DNA from: JAHEKD01 sp965204695
Lineage (GTDB): Bacteria; Pseudomonadota; Gammaproteobacteria; Arenicellales; JAHEKD01
Direction of reading: 5' to 3'
DNA length: 64,000 nt
NCBI GenBank assembly: GCA_965204695.1
Contig: OZ242007.1
Location: forward strand, 1,922,001 to 1,986,000
Part shown: positions 17,727-25,981 of the stretch, in pieces
Numbering within the stretch: position 1 is the stretch's first letter
Layout of the letters: every line of letters begins with the position of its first letter
Made by a program: the position numbers and the translations under genes
The notes under the pieces: generated by a model
Databases searched by the model: none
The model's input: the letters and a program-made list of their open reading frames with translations, nothing else
What the model was told of the DNA's origin: nothing

Positions 17727-18938
17727 ATGACGGTGAATGCGCAACAGAATATTAAGCTGTATCCCTGGTTTATAGCGGCATCAAGCCTGTTGTTCTGGTT
17801 TCCGGTTTTCTTTTTATATTTTTCTTCCAAAGTCACAATCGACCAAGTGCTGGTTCTGGAAGCGATTTATTACATCAGTGTGGTATTACTGGAGGTACCG
17901 TCTGGCTATGCCTCAGATTTACTGGGACGTAGAATTACTCTAATTGCTTCTTCTATTTGTGCCTTAATCAGTTATATCGTTTTTTTTATTGCTGATAGTT
18001 TTATCTTTCTAGCCTTCGCACAAGTTTTTTTAGCGGCACATATCTCGTTCAAATCTGGTACAGATAGTTCGCTGTTATACGAATCTCTAGTTGAAACGAG
18101 TCAACAACAAGCGACTGGTTATCAATTAGCTAAAGCACAGCGTTATGGATTACTTGCCACGGCTCTGGCTGCATTGATTGGTGGATTAGCAGGTGGATTC
18201 AACTTGGCTATCCCTTATGCATTGGCGGCAGCCGGTGCTGTGGCAACTGTTGTCCTATCGCTTAAGTTTTATGAGCCAACTAAATTAAATAAGGCGCATT
18301 CCGTAATTAACCAAGCAAATGAAATTAAAGCCTATCTTAAAAAATCAACACTAGCCTGGCTATTTTTCTTCAATGTCGTGATCTTTGTTTTAGTACATGT
18401 TCCTTACGAGTACTTTCAACCCTACATCAAATTATTATTTCCTACTGAAGTAGGTTACGACAACTCGCCCTTGGTTGGTGGAATATTAATCGCAATCACT
18501 ATGGCGGCTGGCTCGTATGCAAGCAATTTCTCTATTCCATTACAACAACGGTTTGGCACTGGCTCCGCGTTAATCATAATTATTATTTATGCATTAATCA
18601 TAGTCTTTGCCATGGCCGTATATTTGCATATCGCTATTTTGTTGATTGTGCTGATGCGCAGTATCCCTATGGCCCTAGCTAACCCCATTGTTAATTCTGT
18701 TTTACACGAAAATATCCACGATCAAATCCGAGCCAGCTTTTTATCGGTACTGAGCCTTTTTTCGCGGCTCAGTTTTTCGCTGACTTTGTTACTCACTGCT
18801 TATTTTACGGATTCTATACAACAATTTGACTTCCCAAAATTACAGACAATATTAGCGGTTTATGTTTTAGTTGTGTTAATTATCCTACCTATTTTGTGGA
18901 AAGCTAGACTAAAACTCATAAAAAAAGAGCCCGATTAA
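17727..18938 (+). CDS. MFS transporter
   Basis: A 403-residue integral membrane protein with about 12 hydrophobic segments and the inter-helix loop GYASDLLGRRITL near residue 65, the major facilitator signature between TM2 and TM3. Substrate unknown. Its stop codon lies inside the hairpin that terminates the convergent YHS gene. The AAAAAAAGAGC stretch at its 3' end is thus shared between the two genes. Confidence 0.88.
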   Translation: MTVNAQQNIKLYPWFIAASSLLFWFPVFFLYFSSKVTIDQVLVLEAIYYISVVLLEVPSGYASDLLGRRITLIASSICALISYIVFFIADSFIFLAFAQVFLAAHISFKSGTDSSLLYESLVETSQQQATGYQLAKAQRYGLLATALAALIGGLAGGFNLAIPYALAAAGAVATVVLSLKFYEPTKLNKAHSVINQANEIKAYLKKSTLAWLFFFNVVIFVLVHVPYEYFQPYIKLLFPTEVGYDNSPLVGGILIAITMAAGSYASNFSIPLQQRFGTGSALIIIIIYALIIVFAMAVYLHIAILLIVLMRSIPMALANPIVNSVLHENIHDQIRASFLSVLSLFSRLSFSLTLLLTAYFTDSIQQFDFPKLQTILAVYVLVVLIILPILWKARLKLIKKEPD

Positions 18939-18947
18939 GGGCTCTTC
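18921..18947 (-). terminator. Intrinsic terminator of the YHS gene
   Basis: On the minus strand AAGAGCCC pairs with GGGCTCTT around TTAATC, followed by a run of seven Ts. It lies about 26 bp past the YHS stop codon. It covers the 3' end and stop codon of the convergent MFS gene. On the plus strand the hairpin lacks a T run. Confidence 0.9.
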
Positions 18948-18972
18948 AAAGAGGGTGTTGTGGGAGAGAGTC

Positions 18973-19431
18973 TTACAATTGGGCGGCTGGCACGTCTTTG
19001 ATATCTTCCCAGTTTTTATCCGCTTTTACGATAAATCCAGGTACATCTTTTAACCAGATTTTCTGAACCTTAGCATTAAGATTCAAATAAAGCTTTCCAT
19101 CTTCAATATGCCAGGCTAACGGATCTGTATGGAACTTTTTACCGACAGATGCACCATAGGCACAAAAACCACCGTAGGCGGGCGTATATTTCTCAGGATC
19201 AGCATCAAATGTGGCTTTATTTTCTTTAGATGCGAATAAATACGTTTCACCGTCGTGTTCACTCACAAATGAACCGTCACCTCTAACCGGCCCGCTATCT
19301 TGATGATAAGAAACCACATCGTAGCCAGAAACAGCAGGTGTTGCGGTGGCGATACTAGCCATGGCCAGAATTGAAAATACAGAGCCGGCAATTAGTATTA
19401 ATACGGCTAATTGTTGTTTAATCGTTTTCAT
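18973..19431 (-). CDS. Secreted YHS domain-containing protein
   Basis: A 152-residue protein when started at ATG 19431, which follows GAGGTGCAAC; ATG 19443 is the alternative. Residues about 1-30 form a Sec signal (QQLAVLILIAGSVFSILAMA, then ATATPA). The YHS domain follows: SGYDVVSYHQDSG, YLFASKENKATFDADPEKY, TPAYGGFCAYGASVGKKF. YHS domains may bind metal, but the role of these secreted forms is unknown. It has its own terminator and is divergent from an AraC gene. The gene at 56589 is a second member. Confidence 0.9.
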   Translation of the reverse strand: MKTIKQQLAVLILIAGSVFSILAMASIATATPAVSGYDVVSYHQDSGPVRGDGSFVSEHDGETYLFASKENKATFDADPEKYTPAYGGFCAYGASVGKKFHTDPLAWHIEDGKLYLNLNAKVQKIWLKDVPGFIVKADKNWEDIKDVPAAQL

Positions 19432-19542
19432 GTTGCACCTCATTGAGTCATAGATTTAAAGTGTGATCATTTTATCTTTTAAAAAAACACTTTCTATAAT
19501 TAATAATACATATATATAAACTTATAGTACAATTAACTCACT

Positions 19543-20418
19543 ATGAGTGTACTTTCAGACATATTAAGAGACATCCATGCTCGCGCAAGTGTCTATTTCT
19601 GTGACCAACTTGAACCCCCGTGGAAACTTCAAATGCGCGATCTTGAATATTCAAGCTTTCATCAGGTGAGACGTGGTCAATGTGTAATTGAGTGTGAAGG
19701 CCAGCAAGATATTGCCGGACCCGGGGATATTATTTTTATCCCCAAAGGCTCTAATCACGATTTGAAAAGTGTAGAGACTTTCCAGCCAGGAAGGGAGAAG
19801 CAATTTAAGACCATGCTTTTATGTGGTTACTTTCAGTTTGATCAGGATTTGGAACATCCTCTGCTAGCTACTTTGCCACCGTTAGTGGTGATCCGCAGTG
19901 AAATGCTGGAAAAAAACACAGGCCTTAAATATACGATGGATTTCTTAACCGAGGAATTCACCAATAATCAGCCCGGGTCTAAATTGCTCTTAGATAAGCT
20001 GACCGAAATCATGTTGATTCAATTAATTCGAACAGAATTTTCGCCAGAGAATGAATCAAATTTTTCCAAGGCCTTGTTCGATAACAAAATTAGTCAGGCT
20101 TTAAAGCTGATTCATAACGAGCCTGAAAACAATTGGACGCTAGATTCTTTGTCAGAGAAGATCGGCATGTCCAGAACTTCGTTAGCGAATCGCTTCAAAG
20201 AGCTTGTTGGCACCACCATGTTTGATTATTTAACTAGAATCCGTTTGCAAAAAGCGTGTAATCTCTTACGTACTACTGACCTGCCGGTTTATAACATTGC
20301 TGAAAAATCCGGTTATCAATCAGAAATCTCTTTCAGTAAAACTTTCAAACAAAATTTAAACGCAACACCCGGACAATATCGAAAACAATCAAGGCAAAAA
20401 ATTAAAGATGACGCTTGA
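19543..20418 (+). CDS. AraC family transcriptional regulator (cupin sensor)
   Basis: A 291-residue regulator. The N-terminal 120 residues are a cupin-like sensor (GQCVIECEGQQDIAGPGDIIFIPKG). The C-terminal about 100 residues contain the double HTH, including WTLDSLSEKIGMSRTSLANR and the ending VYNIAEKSGYQSEISFSKTF. It is divergent from the YHS gene and overlaps the tail of the convergent DUF938 gene by 17 bp. Ligand and targets are unknown. Confidence 0.92.
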   Translation: MSVLSDILRDIHARASVYFCDQLEPPWKLQMRDLEYSSFHQVRRGQCVIECEGQQDIAGPGDIIFIPKGSNHDLKSVETFQPGREKQFKTMLLCGYFQFDQDLEHPLLATLPPLVVIRSEMLEKNTGLKYTMDFLTEEFTNNQPGSKLLLDKLTEIMLIQLIRTEFSPENESNFSKALFDNKISQALKLIHNEPENNWTLDSLSEKIGMSRTSLANRFKELVGTTMFDYLTRIRLQKACNLLRTTDLPVYNIAEKSGYQSEISFSKTFKQNLNATPGQYRKQSRQKIKDDA

Positions 20419-20998
20419 ACACCAAAAACTGATTGTTTGCTGGCATTGAATAATCATGGATTAAGGTTAAACCCTGTGCTTGAGCTAGTGCATCAAGCGC
20501 CTCGAAATCTCGAATTCCACTGACCGGATTTTGAGTTTTTAACCATATATCAAAACGCGCATTACTTGCTGTGGTGTAATCCCCTTCATATTTAAAAGGT
20601 CCGTAAATACAAAGCAATCCTTTTGTTTGCAAGACACTGCCAACTCCCTTAAACAAGTCCTCGGTCACTGGCCATGACATGATGTGAAGAGTATTTGCAG
20701 TGAAGATTGCAGAAGCTGTCGTTATTGGCCATGGATGAGAACAAACATCCAACACAACGGGCATGTTGACATTATCTGGTGCATAACTCTCGATATTTTT
20801 CTCCAATGCCTGGATATGATCACCCAACTCACTAGTTTGCCATGTCAAACCAGGTAAATGTTTGGCAAAATAAATAGCATGTTGGCCGGAGCCACTACCA
20901 ATTTCCAGGACATCATTAGTGTCAGTAAAAACATCATACAGCTTTTCTAAAATAGGCTGTTTATTGTTTTCACTAGCCGGAGAAAAATTAAGCATCAA
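20402..20998 (-). CDS. DUF938 family SAM-dependent methyltransferase-like protein
   Basis: A 198-residue class I methyltransferase fold of the DUF938 family. It shows the opening FSPASENNKQPIL, SAM motif I VLEIGSGSGQHAIYFAKHLP near residue 32, and the characteristic IFTANTLHIMSWP and YGPFKYEGDYTT blocks. Function is not established for the family. It is immediately downstream of the YceI gene (14 bp), likely in one transcript with the kinase-like and metallopeptidase genes. Confidence 0.9.
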   Translation of the reverse strand: MMLNFSPASENNKQPILEKLYDVFTDTNDVLEIGSGSGQHAIYFAKHLPGLTWQTSELGDHIQALEKNIESYAPDNVNMPVVLDVCSHPWPITTASAIFTANTLHIMSWPVTEDLFKGVGSVLQTKGLLCIYGPFKYEGDYTTASNARFDIWLKTQNPVSGIRDFEALDALAQAQGLTLIHDYSMPANNQFLVFKRHL

Positions 20999-21012
20999 GT
21001 CAACTGTAGGCG

Positions 21013-21732
21013 TTATTGGCGCTGGAATTCAGCGTGAATTTCGAGTTCGACCTCATCACCAATTGCGGGAATAAATTTATCTAAATCGAAACTACTGCGT
21101 AAAAATTTGGCACTAGCCTCAAAACCTATGGTGTATTTAGCGGTTAATACGTTAGTACCACCACCATTGAATTTCACTAATACGTCTACAGGTGAAGTAA
21201 TCCCCAAAAACGTCATATTGCCCTTGAATAGCGCCGTATCAGAATCAATTACACGTGCATTGATAGTTTCAAAAGTTGCGTAAGGATATTTATCGACATT
21301 AAACCAAGCATTGCCACGTAAACGTTTTTCTAATTTTTCTAAATTAACATCGACGCTGCTCATATCAACTCTGGCAGACAACTTTGCCTGGGTCATATTT
21401 TCTGGGGAAAAATCCAGACTCGCATCAAATCGGTTAAAACGACCGACAAATTTAGCATAGCCCAAATGATCGATTTTGAACAGGATTACCGTATGCTGAG
21501 GGTCCACTTTGTATTCCCCTGCCCGAAGCGTTTCAATTCCTGTGGAAATTCTGGGGGTAAGTAGCTTGACACAGCCACTTATAAATATCGTTAACACCAA
21601 TAGCACACAAACCAATCTGCACCGCAATAGTGGATTGCTTTGTGATGACAATGGTCTATCAAACATATTTGATTGCACTAAATCTTTAGACTGATGGAAA
21701 CTCATTTTGATAAGCGGCATAAGCCTGCTCAA
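21013..21732 (-). CDS. YceI family lipoprotein
   Basis: A 239-residue protein. After an N-terminal segment comes a lipoprotein signal (VCVLLVLTIFISGC, lipobox ISGC, at about residues 41-54). The YceI lipocalin-like barrel follows (YKVDPQHTVILFKIDHLGY, SVDVNLEKLEKRLRG, TFLGITSPV). YceI barrels bind long apolar isoprenoid-type molecules in the periplasm. The lipobox lies late, so the true start is more likely ATG 21666 or 21705 than 21732, which overlaps the upstream kinase gene by 47 bp. Confidence 0.88.
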   Translation of the reverse strand: MSRLMPLIKMSFHQSKDLVQSNMFDRPLSSQSNPLLRCRLVCVLLVLTIFISGCVKLLTPRISTGIETLRAGEYKVDPQHTVILFKIDHLGYAKFVGRFNRFDASLDFSPENMTQAKLSARVDMSSVDVNLEKLEKRLRGNAWFNVDKYPYATFETINARVIDSDTALFKGNMTFLGITSPVDVLVKFNGGGTNVLTAKYTIGFEASAKFLRSSFDLDKFIPAIGDEVELEIHAEFQRQ

Positions 21733-22582
21733 AACGGCTTAAGTTTTCTTCAGTATAGACTGAATAGTCAAAATCGATTTCTGAGTGAATTTCACTCACC
21801 ATCGACCACATGGTTTCCCTAAGCAGAGATGCACATTTCATGGCACTGTAACTTTTCCAGGTTTGGTCCGAGATTTCGTATTCAAAATAATCGGCAAGAA
21901 TTGTTTGTTCTTGCCCTACCGACAATCCGTTATTAGAAGCCAGATTAGCCAGATCGAATAATGGACTGTTAAAACCGGCATAGTCAAAATCAATCAACCA
22001 AAGCTTTTTACCGTCATCAATTAAATTAGCGGCTAACAAATCATTATGAGCGAATACAATCTCAACCGGACCAACATCAATTTCTAACTGGTGCGCAATA
22101 TCAAGAAAATCCGGCAATTTGTGAAAGTGTTCACTACGTCCGACACGCAACACATGCTCATAATGGCGAATCACCTGGAACACCCAGAACATGACCGGAT
22201 ATCCAACAAGTTGTTTCGGCATTTCCCGGTGAAATCGTTTTAAAAGGGTTATGATTTTTTCTAAATTGTAGTCTTGGCGAATGTCTTCATCAGTAAAAAC
22301 TTTACCATCAATAAAGCGCATGACCAAGACGCCATCTTGGTGATAAATAATTTCCGGCGTCACACCAATTTCAAACGCTGCCTGGGCACTGCAAAGTTCA
22401 TTGGAACGCAAGACCAGATGCTCAAAAATATCGCTGCCCAACCTCACCACATATTTTTCGCTGGCGTCATTAACAACAAAATTTTGGTTGGTAATACCGC
22501 CTGATAACGGTTCAATAACCGGCTTGGCTGACCAACAGGGTAAATTAGCGACTTTACTCATCTTATCTTCTTGTTCAATCAT
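21686..22582 (-). CDS. Choline/ethanolamine kinase-like phosphotransferase
   Basis: A 298-residue small-molecule kinase of the APH/choline kinase fold. The nucleotide loop GGITNQNFVV is near residue 28, the catalytic loop FAHNDLLAANLI near 180 (Asp base), and the metal-binding LIDFDYAGFNSPLFDLA near 198. These match choline-kinase-like proteins (LicA/ChoK type). ATP-dependent phosphorylation of choline, ethanolamine or an amino sugar is likely. Start ATG 22582, with ATG 22561 also possible. It lies 4 bp downstream of the metallopeptidase gene. Confidence 0.85.
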   Translation of the reverse strand: MIEQEDKMSKVANLPCWSAKPVIEPLSGGITNQNFVVNDASEKYVVRLGSDIFEHLVLRSNELCSAQAAFEIGVTPEIIYHQDGVLVMRFIDGKVFTDEDIRQDYNLEKIITLLKRFHREMPKQLVGYPVMFWVFQVIRHYEHVLRVGRSEHFHKLPDFLDIAHQLEIDVGPVEIVFAHNDLLAANLIDDGKKLWLIDFDYAGFNSPLFDLANLASNNGLSVGQEQTILADYFEYEISDQTWKSYSAMKCASLLRETMWSMVSEIHSEIDFDYSVYTEENLSRFEQAYAAYQNEFPSV

Positions 22583-22586
22583 TTAC

Positions 22587-23273
22587 TCACCGTCTTAAGA
22601 TTAATAACCATCGACCAATGTTAAGCATACTCGCTAAAGCTGCCGCAAAATAAGTCAATGCTGCTGCTTTTAATATATCTCGGACTGCCTCTTCCTGGTT
22701 TGGCTCTATGTATTCACCGTCAATCAGAATAGGTAAGGCTTTGTTGAAACTGGCATCCCATTCTTCCGGTAATACAATTAAGTAAGCCAAAGCGCCTATA
22801 AATTGAAACGCCAAACTGACAGCAATTGTTGCAACCATCACAGCAGGTGCTTTAATGATTACTGCAATAAACGGGAATAAAGCCAACGACATCACTCCCA
22901 GCTTTTGAAAAAAAATAGCTTTGGGAATGTATTTTTTTCTGAGCTCGAATATTTTTTCCTGCCTAAAATGTTGAATCGCATGGCCCACTTCATGGGCAGC
23001 CACTGCCACTGCAGTCAGTGATTTACCGGAATAATTCTGATCGGTTAATCGAACCGCCTTGGCGTCAGGATCAAAATGATCACCCATTTTATCTGCTCGC
23101 TCGACAATATACCCTTCCAATTCGAAACGGCTGATTAAATGTTCAGCTAATTCACCGCCTGTACCAGGTATGTCTGAAGAATCTTGACCATACTTCTTCA
23201 TTACCCAACGAATCCACATGCTGGGTATGTAAACTAGTAATAGTAAAGCGATGGTGACAACAGCGAAAACCAT
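22587..23273 (-). CDS. Membrane zinc metallopeptidase (YugP-like)
   Basis: A 228-residue membrane protein of the neutral zinc metallopeptidase family. It has an N-terminal TM (VFAVVTIALLLLVYI), GTGGELAEHLI, the zinc motif AAHEVGHAIQH (HExxH) near residue 93, then two central TM segments and a C-terminal one. The family is widespread and its physiological substrate is undefined. It is first in an apparent four-gene run with the kinase, YceI and DUF938 genes. Confidence 0.9.
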   Translation of the reverse strand: MVFAVVTIALLLLVYIPSMWIRWVMKKYGQDSSDIPGTGGELAEHLISRFELEGYIVERADKMGDHFDPDAKAVRLTDQNYSGKSLTAVAVAAHEVGHAIQHFRQEKIFELRKKYIPKAIFFQKLGVMSLALFPFIAVIIKAPAVMVATIAVSLAFQFIGALAYLIVLPEEWDASFNKALPILIDGEYIEPNQEEAVRDILKAAALTYFAAALASMLNIGRWLLILRR

Positions 23274-23305
23274 AATTACGATTAATTTACCACAGTAACA
23301 AGACT

Positions 23306-23445
23306 GTTATTCTGAGCTTGCCGAGGGATCTGCATGGACAGTCAGTAAATTTGATAAAGAGAACGGTTAGTCGAAGTCCGGATAATCTTGTGGATATCCT
23401 CACGTCGTTTCGCTTTTATACCCGAATGGGTGCCTCAGGATAACA
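23306..23445. repeat. Two dispersed-repeat copies in opposite orientation
   Basis: A forward copy (TTATTCTGAGC to CCGAGGGATCTGC, 23306-23333) and a reverse copy (GATATCCTC to CTCAGGATAACA) fill the gap. The second carries the core GCTTTTATACCCGAATGGGTGC (23412-23433), whose CCCGAATGGG hairpin recurs at 50718 and, inverted, near 57123. Confidence 0.55.
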
Positions 23446-23451
23446 TAATGT

Positions 23452-23847
23452 TTAGTCACCCCACTCATCATAAGCCGTAATGTTATCTTTATTCTCAAGC
23501 CACGGTTTTTCATGTGATTTCCAGATTTGATATTCTGGTTTGACCCCAGGGTCATTGTCCAGAGTGGCCACCCGCAAAATAAAATTTTCCTGGCCTTGTT
23601 TTTCAGCAATCAACTGCGAACCACAACGAGAGCAAAAATGACGTAATTTTCCCGGGGATAACTCAAAGTTACTCAATTTATCTTCACCTTTGGTCCATTT
23701 GAAATGCTGACGTTTGACTCCTGCACCCGTATTAAATGACGCAGCATGGGCCTTAATACAAGTTTGGCAAGAGCAATGAACGATCGGCGAATCGAGCTGG
23801 GTAATCTCGTAATGAATATCACCACAAAGACAACTTCCTTTAAGCAT
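23452..23847 (-). CDS. GFA family protein
   Basis: A 131-residue zinc-binding GFA/CENP-V fold protein. It shows GSCLCGDIHYEI, HCSCQTCIKAH and FCSRCGSQLIAEK, giving the usual two zinc sites. Start ATG 23847 is preceded by AAGGAG; the in-frame TTG at 23853 is less likely. Biochemical role unknown. It stands alone and is a distant paralogue of the gene at 10257. Confidence 0.9.
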   Translation of the reverse strand: MLKGSCLCGDIHYEITQLDSPIVHCSCQTCIKAHAASFNTGAGVKRQHFKWTKGEDKLSNFELSPGKLRHFCSRCGSQLIAEKQGQENFILRVATLDNDPGVKPEYQIWKSHEKPWLENKDNITAYDEWGD

Positions 23848-23971
23848 TATCAACTCCTTAAGTTATAACTTTTAGTCATTATGCTGAACAGATGGTTCAT
23901 TGTCATCTAAACATTGCAAAGGACGCTACAGAATTATACTTTCAAGTTGCACTTAAGCAGTTGATTTACTA

Positions 23972-24805
23972 TCAGCGTACGACTAATGACTTGTAATCTT
24001 CAAGCTTATCGACAATAAATGTATATCGATTTCTTGCTTTCTTAATGGCCTTGGCCTTTATAGTTATGGACTGTAATGCCTCATCAGTATCTGGAAACTT
24101 AACGCCGGGCTGTGTTTCATCGACCCAGGGTGGACAAAAAAACGAATTGCCGAATTCTTTTCCGGCCCGGTTAAGGCTAAGAATATAAAGTTGATTTTCT
24201 AATGCCCGAGTCACAACAAAATGATGCCAACTATAAAATGATTCGTCTCGCCCATAGGCACCGCAATGCAAAATCAATTGCACATCATGTTCAAGCGCTA
24301 AAGTTCGGGTCAATTCAGGAATTCGAATGTCGTAACAGATAATTGGTGCCACCTTGATTCCTTTATACTCAAAAACGAACAAGTCCTGGCCACGGTTGAA
24401 ATATTTTTTTTCTGAAGAAAATCCGAACTGAGCTATGTGCAATTTATCAAAATGACCGAGAATATTGCCGCTTGGCCCAACTGCTACTTGTGAAATATAA
24501 AAGTCGCGTTTGTCTTTTCTTGGGATGCCATAAACAATACAAACGTTGAATTCTTTAGCAAGTTCACTGAAGATTTCATATGATGGGCCATTCAAAGGTT
24601 CTGCCAACTGCTCTAACTTATCAAAAGCTGGGATTGAATATTCAATACTGGATAATTCTGGCAGCACGACCATGTCATGATCAGTTTGCTCTAGCGTTGC
24701 TCGTATCTTGTTCGCTGTATTTTCAAGGTGCCGGTCTCGATCTTGTGCGTTTTGCATCAAGGGAATATCAATCTGGCAGGCAAGTATTTTTAGCATTTGT
24801 GTCAC
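23972..24805 (-). CDS. Carbon-nitrogen hydrolase (nitrilase superfamily)
   Basis: A 277-residue amidase/nitrilase-fold enzyme. The catalytic triad is visible: Glu50 (VVLPELSS), Lys121 (HFDKLHIAQFG) and Cys157 (PIICYDIRIPE). It hydrolyses a non-peptide C-N bond, as in amides, N-carbamoyl compounds or nitriles. It lies 21 bp downstream of an RpiR regulator gene that is divergent from an orphan binding-protein gene. A shared regulon for uptake and hydrolysis of one nitrogenous solute is a reasonable inference. A second nitrilase-type gene is at 31458. Confidence 0.9.
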   Translation of the reverse strand: MTQMLKILACQIDIPLMQNAQDRDRHLENTANKIRATLEQTDHDMVVLPELSSIEYSIPAFDKLEQLAEPLNGPSYEIFSELAKEFNVCIVYGIPRKDKRDFYISQVAVGPSGNILGHFDKLHIAQFGFSSEKKYFNRGQDLFVFEYKGIKVAPIICYDIRIPELTRTLALEHDVQLILHCGAYGRDESFYSWHHFVVTRALENQLYILSLNRAGKEFGNSFFCPPWVDETQPGVKFPDTDEALQSITIKAKAIKKARNRYTFIVDKLEDYKSLVVR

Positions 24806-24826
24806 TTTAGATATTCATGCAAGGTA

Positions 24827-25717
24827 TTACTTTTCATTCCAATACTCACCAAGCTCATTGCGGCATTGTTCAATTTTGGCGATATTAGAAACAACGTTTT
24901 TTTCTCCCTTGGCAACAACAATCCCTACCAGCAATTCAATCAATGCAAATTTCGTAATAAAAGAGTCAAAGTATTGTGGACTTTTCATCGGCACAGTCAA
25001 CACATGTGTTGATCTGGCAGCTAGCGGAGTGATTCGACTATTGGTAATTCCAATCACAGTCGCGGATTTTTCCTGTGCATATTGTGCAGCCAGGATACTT
25101 TCACGGGCGCACGGTTCGGAAGCAATAGCGATCAAGACATCCTGGCTATTTAAATCCTGCAGTTGCTCAGCCATGTCGGCATTTCGATTATTGACCAGAT
25201 ACCAGTTTGGATAGGCCATGCGCCCGACATAGTGAAAATAAGCAGCCACCGCATATGAAGCCTGCATCCCAATTATGTAAACTTTTTCTGCATTAAGAAT
25301 GACCTCGGCAACTTTATCGATTGTTATCGCATCAATTGATGTAAATAAATACTCAAGATTATCAACATTTGCCTTTTTAAAAGCAGATAACAAAGGTGCA
25401 AGATCGTTATTCTGGTGATAGCGTTGCAGAAGACCCGCTTGCTCTGAGTAACCTTTGTCCTGGTCCTGCAGCTTTTGCCGATAAATATCTCGAAATGATT
25501 CATAAGTCTCGAAGCCAAGTGTCTGGACTAACCTAGGTAGTGTAGGAGGCGGTACCTCAGCAGATTTGGCAATTTTTCTCATGGAAAGTGTCGCCACATT
25601 ACCCGGATTCTCAAGAATATAGGCGGCCGCTTTTTGCAGTTGCGGACTCAACTCAGGATACGACCGAGTCAACATTTCCAGCACATCATTGTAATTTGTT
25701 CTAACTTCAGTCTGCAT
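24827..25717 (-). CDS. RpiR/MurR family transcriptional regulator
   Basis: A 296-residue regulator. The N-terminal HTH_6 domain (LSMRKIAKSAEVPPPTLPRL, about residues 40-60) precedes a SIS domain (about 125-255, with EKVYIIGMQASYAVAAYFHY). SIS domains usually bind phosphosugars, although several RpiR proteins in amine and ectoine gene clusters respond to other ligands. It is transcribed with the nitrilase gene and divergently from the binding-protein gene at 25982, so it probably controls both. Confidence 0.92.
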   Translation of the reverse strand: MQTEVRTNYNDVLEMLTRSYPELSPQLQKAAAYILENPGNVATLSMRKIAKSAEVPPPTLPRLVQTLGFETYESFRDIYRQKLQDQDKGYSEQAGLLQRYHQNNDLAPLLSAFKKANVDNLEYLFTSIDAITIDKVAEVILNAEKVYIIGMQASYAVAAYFHYVGRMAYPNWYLVNNRNADMAEQLQDLNSQDVLIAIASEPCARESILAAQYAQEKSATVIGITNSRITPLAARSTHVLTVPMKSPQYFDSFITKFALIELLVGIVVAKGEKNVVSNIAKIEQCRNELGEYWNEK

Positions 25718-25981
25718 TGTTCTCTCAGATGGATCATTCGATCAAAAGTATAGTATTAATTGATTCAGTCATCTAGTTTGACAACGTGTTTAATTAATTT
25801 TTTACTTAAAGAATAATTCTAAGTTTCATATTTTTTTAATAAATATAAATAGTTACTATGATAACTCAATTGATCCATATTTATATTAAAATTGGACTAT
25901 TTGTGTTTTTTGTGTTATATCTTTAACCTGATTTTGCTAATTCAAAGCGTAACACTACAGACTAAAAGTGAGGATTTGAAA
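25718..25981. promoter_or_regulatory. Divergent promoter region, RpiR / binding protein
   Basis: A 264-bp AT-rich region between divergent genes. It contains AGAAT-A-ATTCT (25810-25820) as the clearest short palindrome. No promoter hexamers stand out enough to call. A Shine-Dalgarno-like GTGAGG precedes the ATG at 25982. Confidence 0.35.
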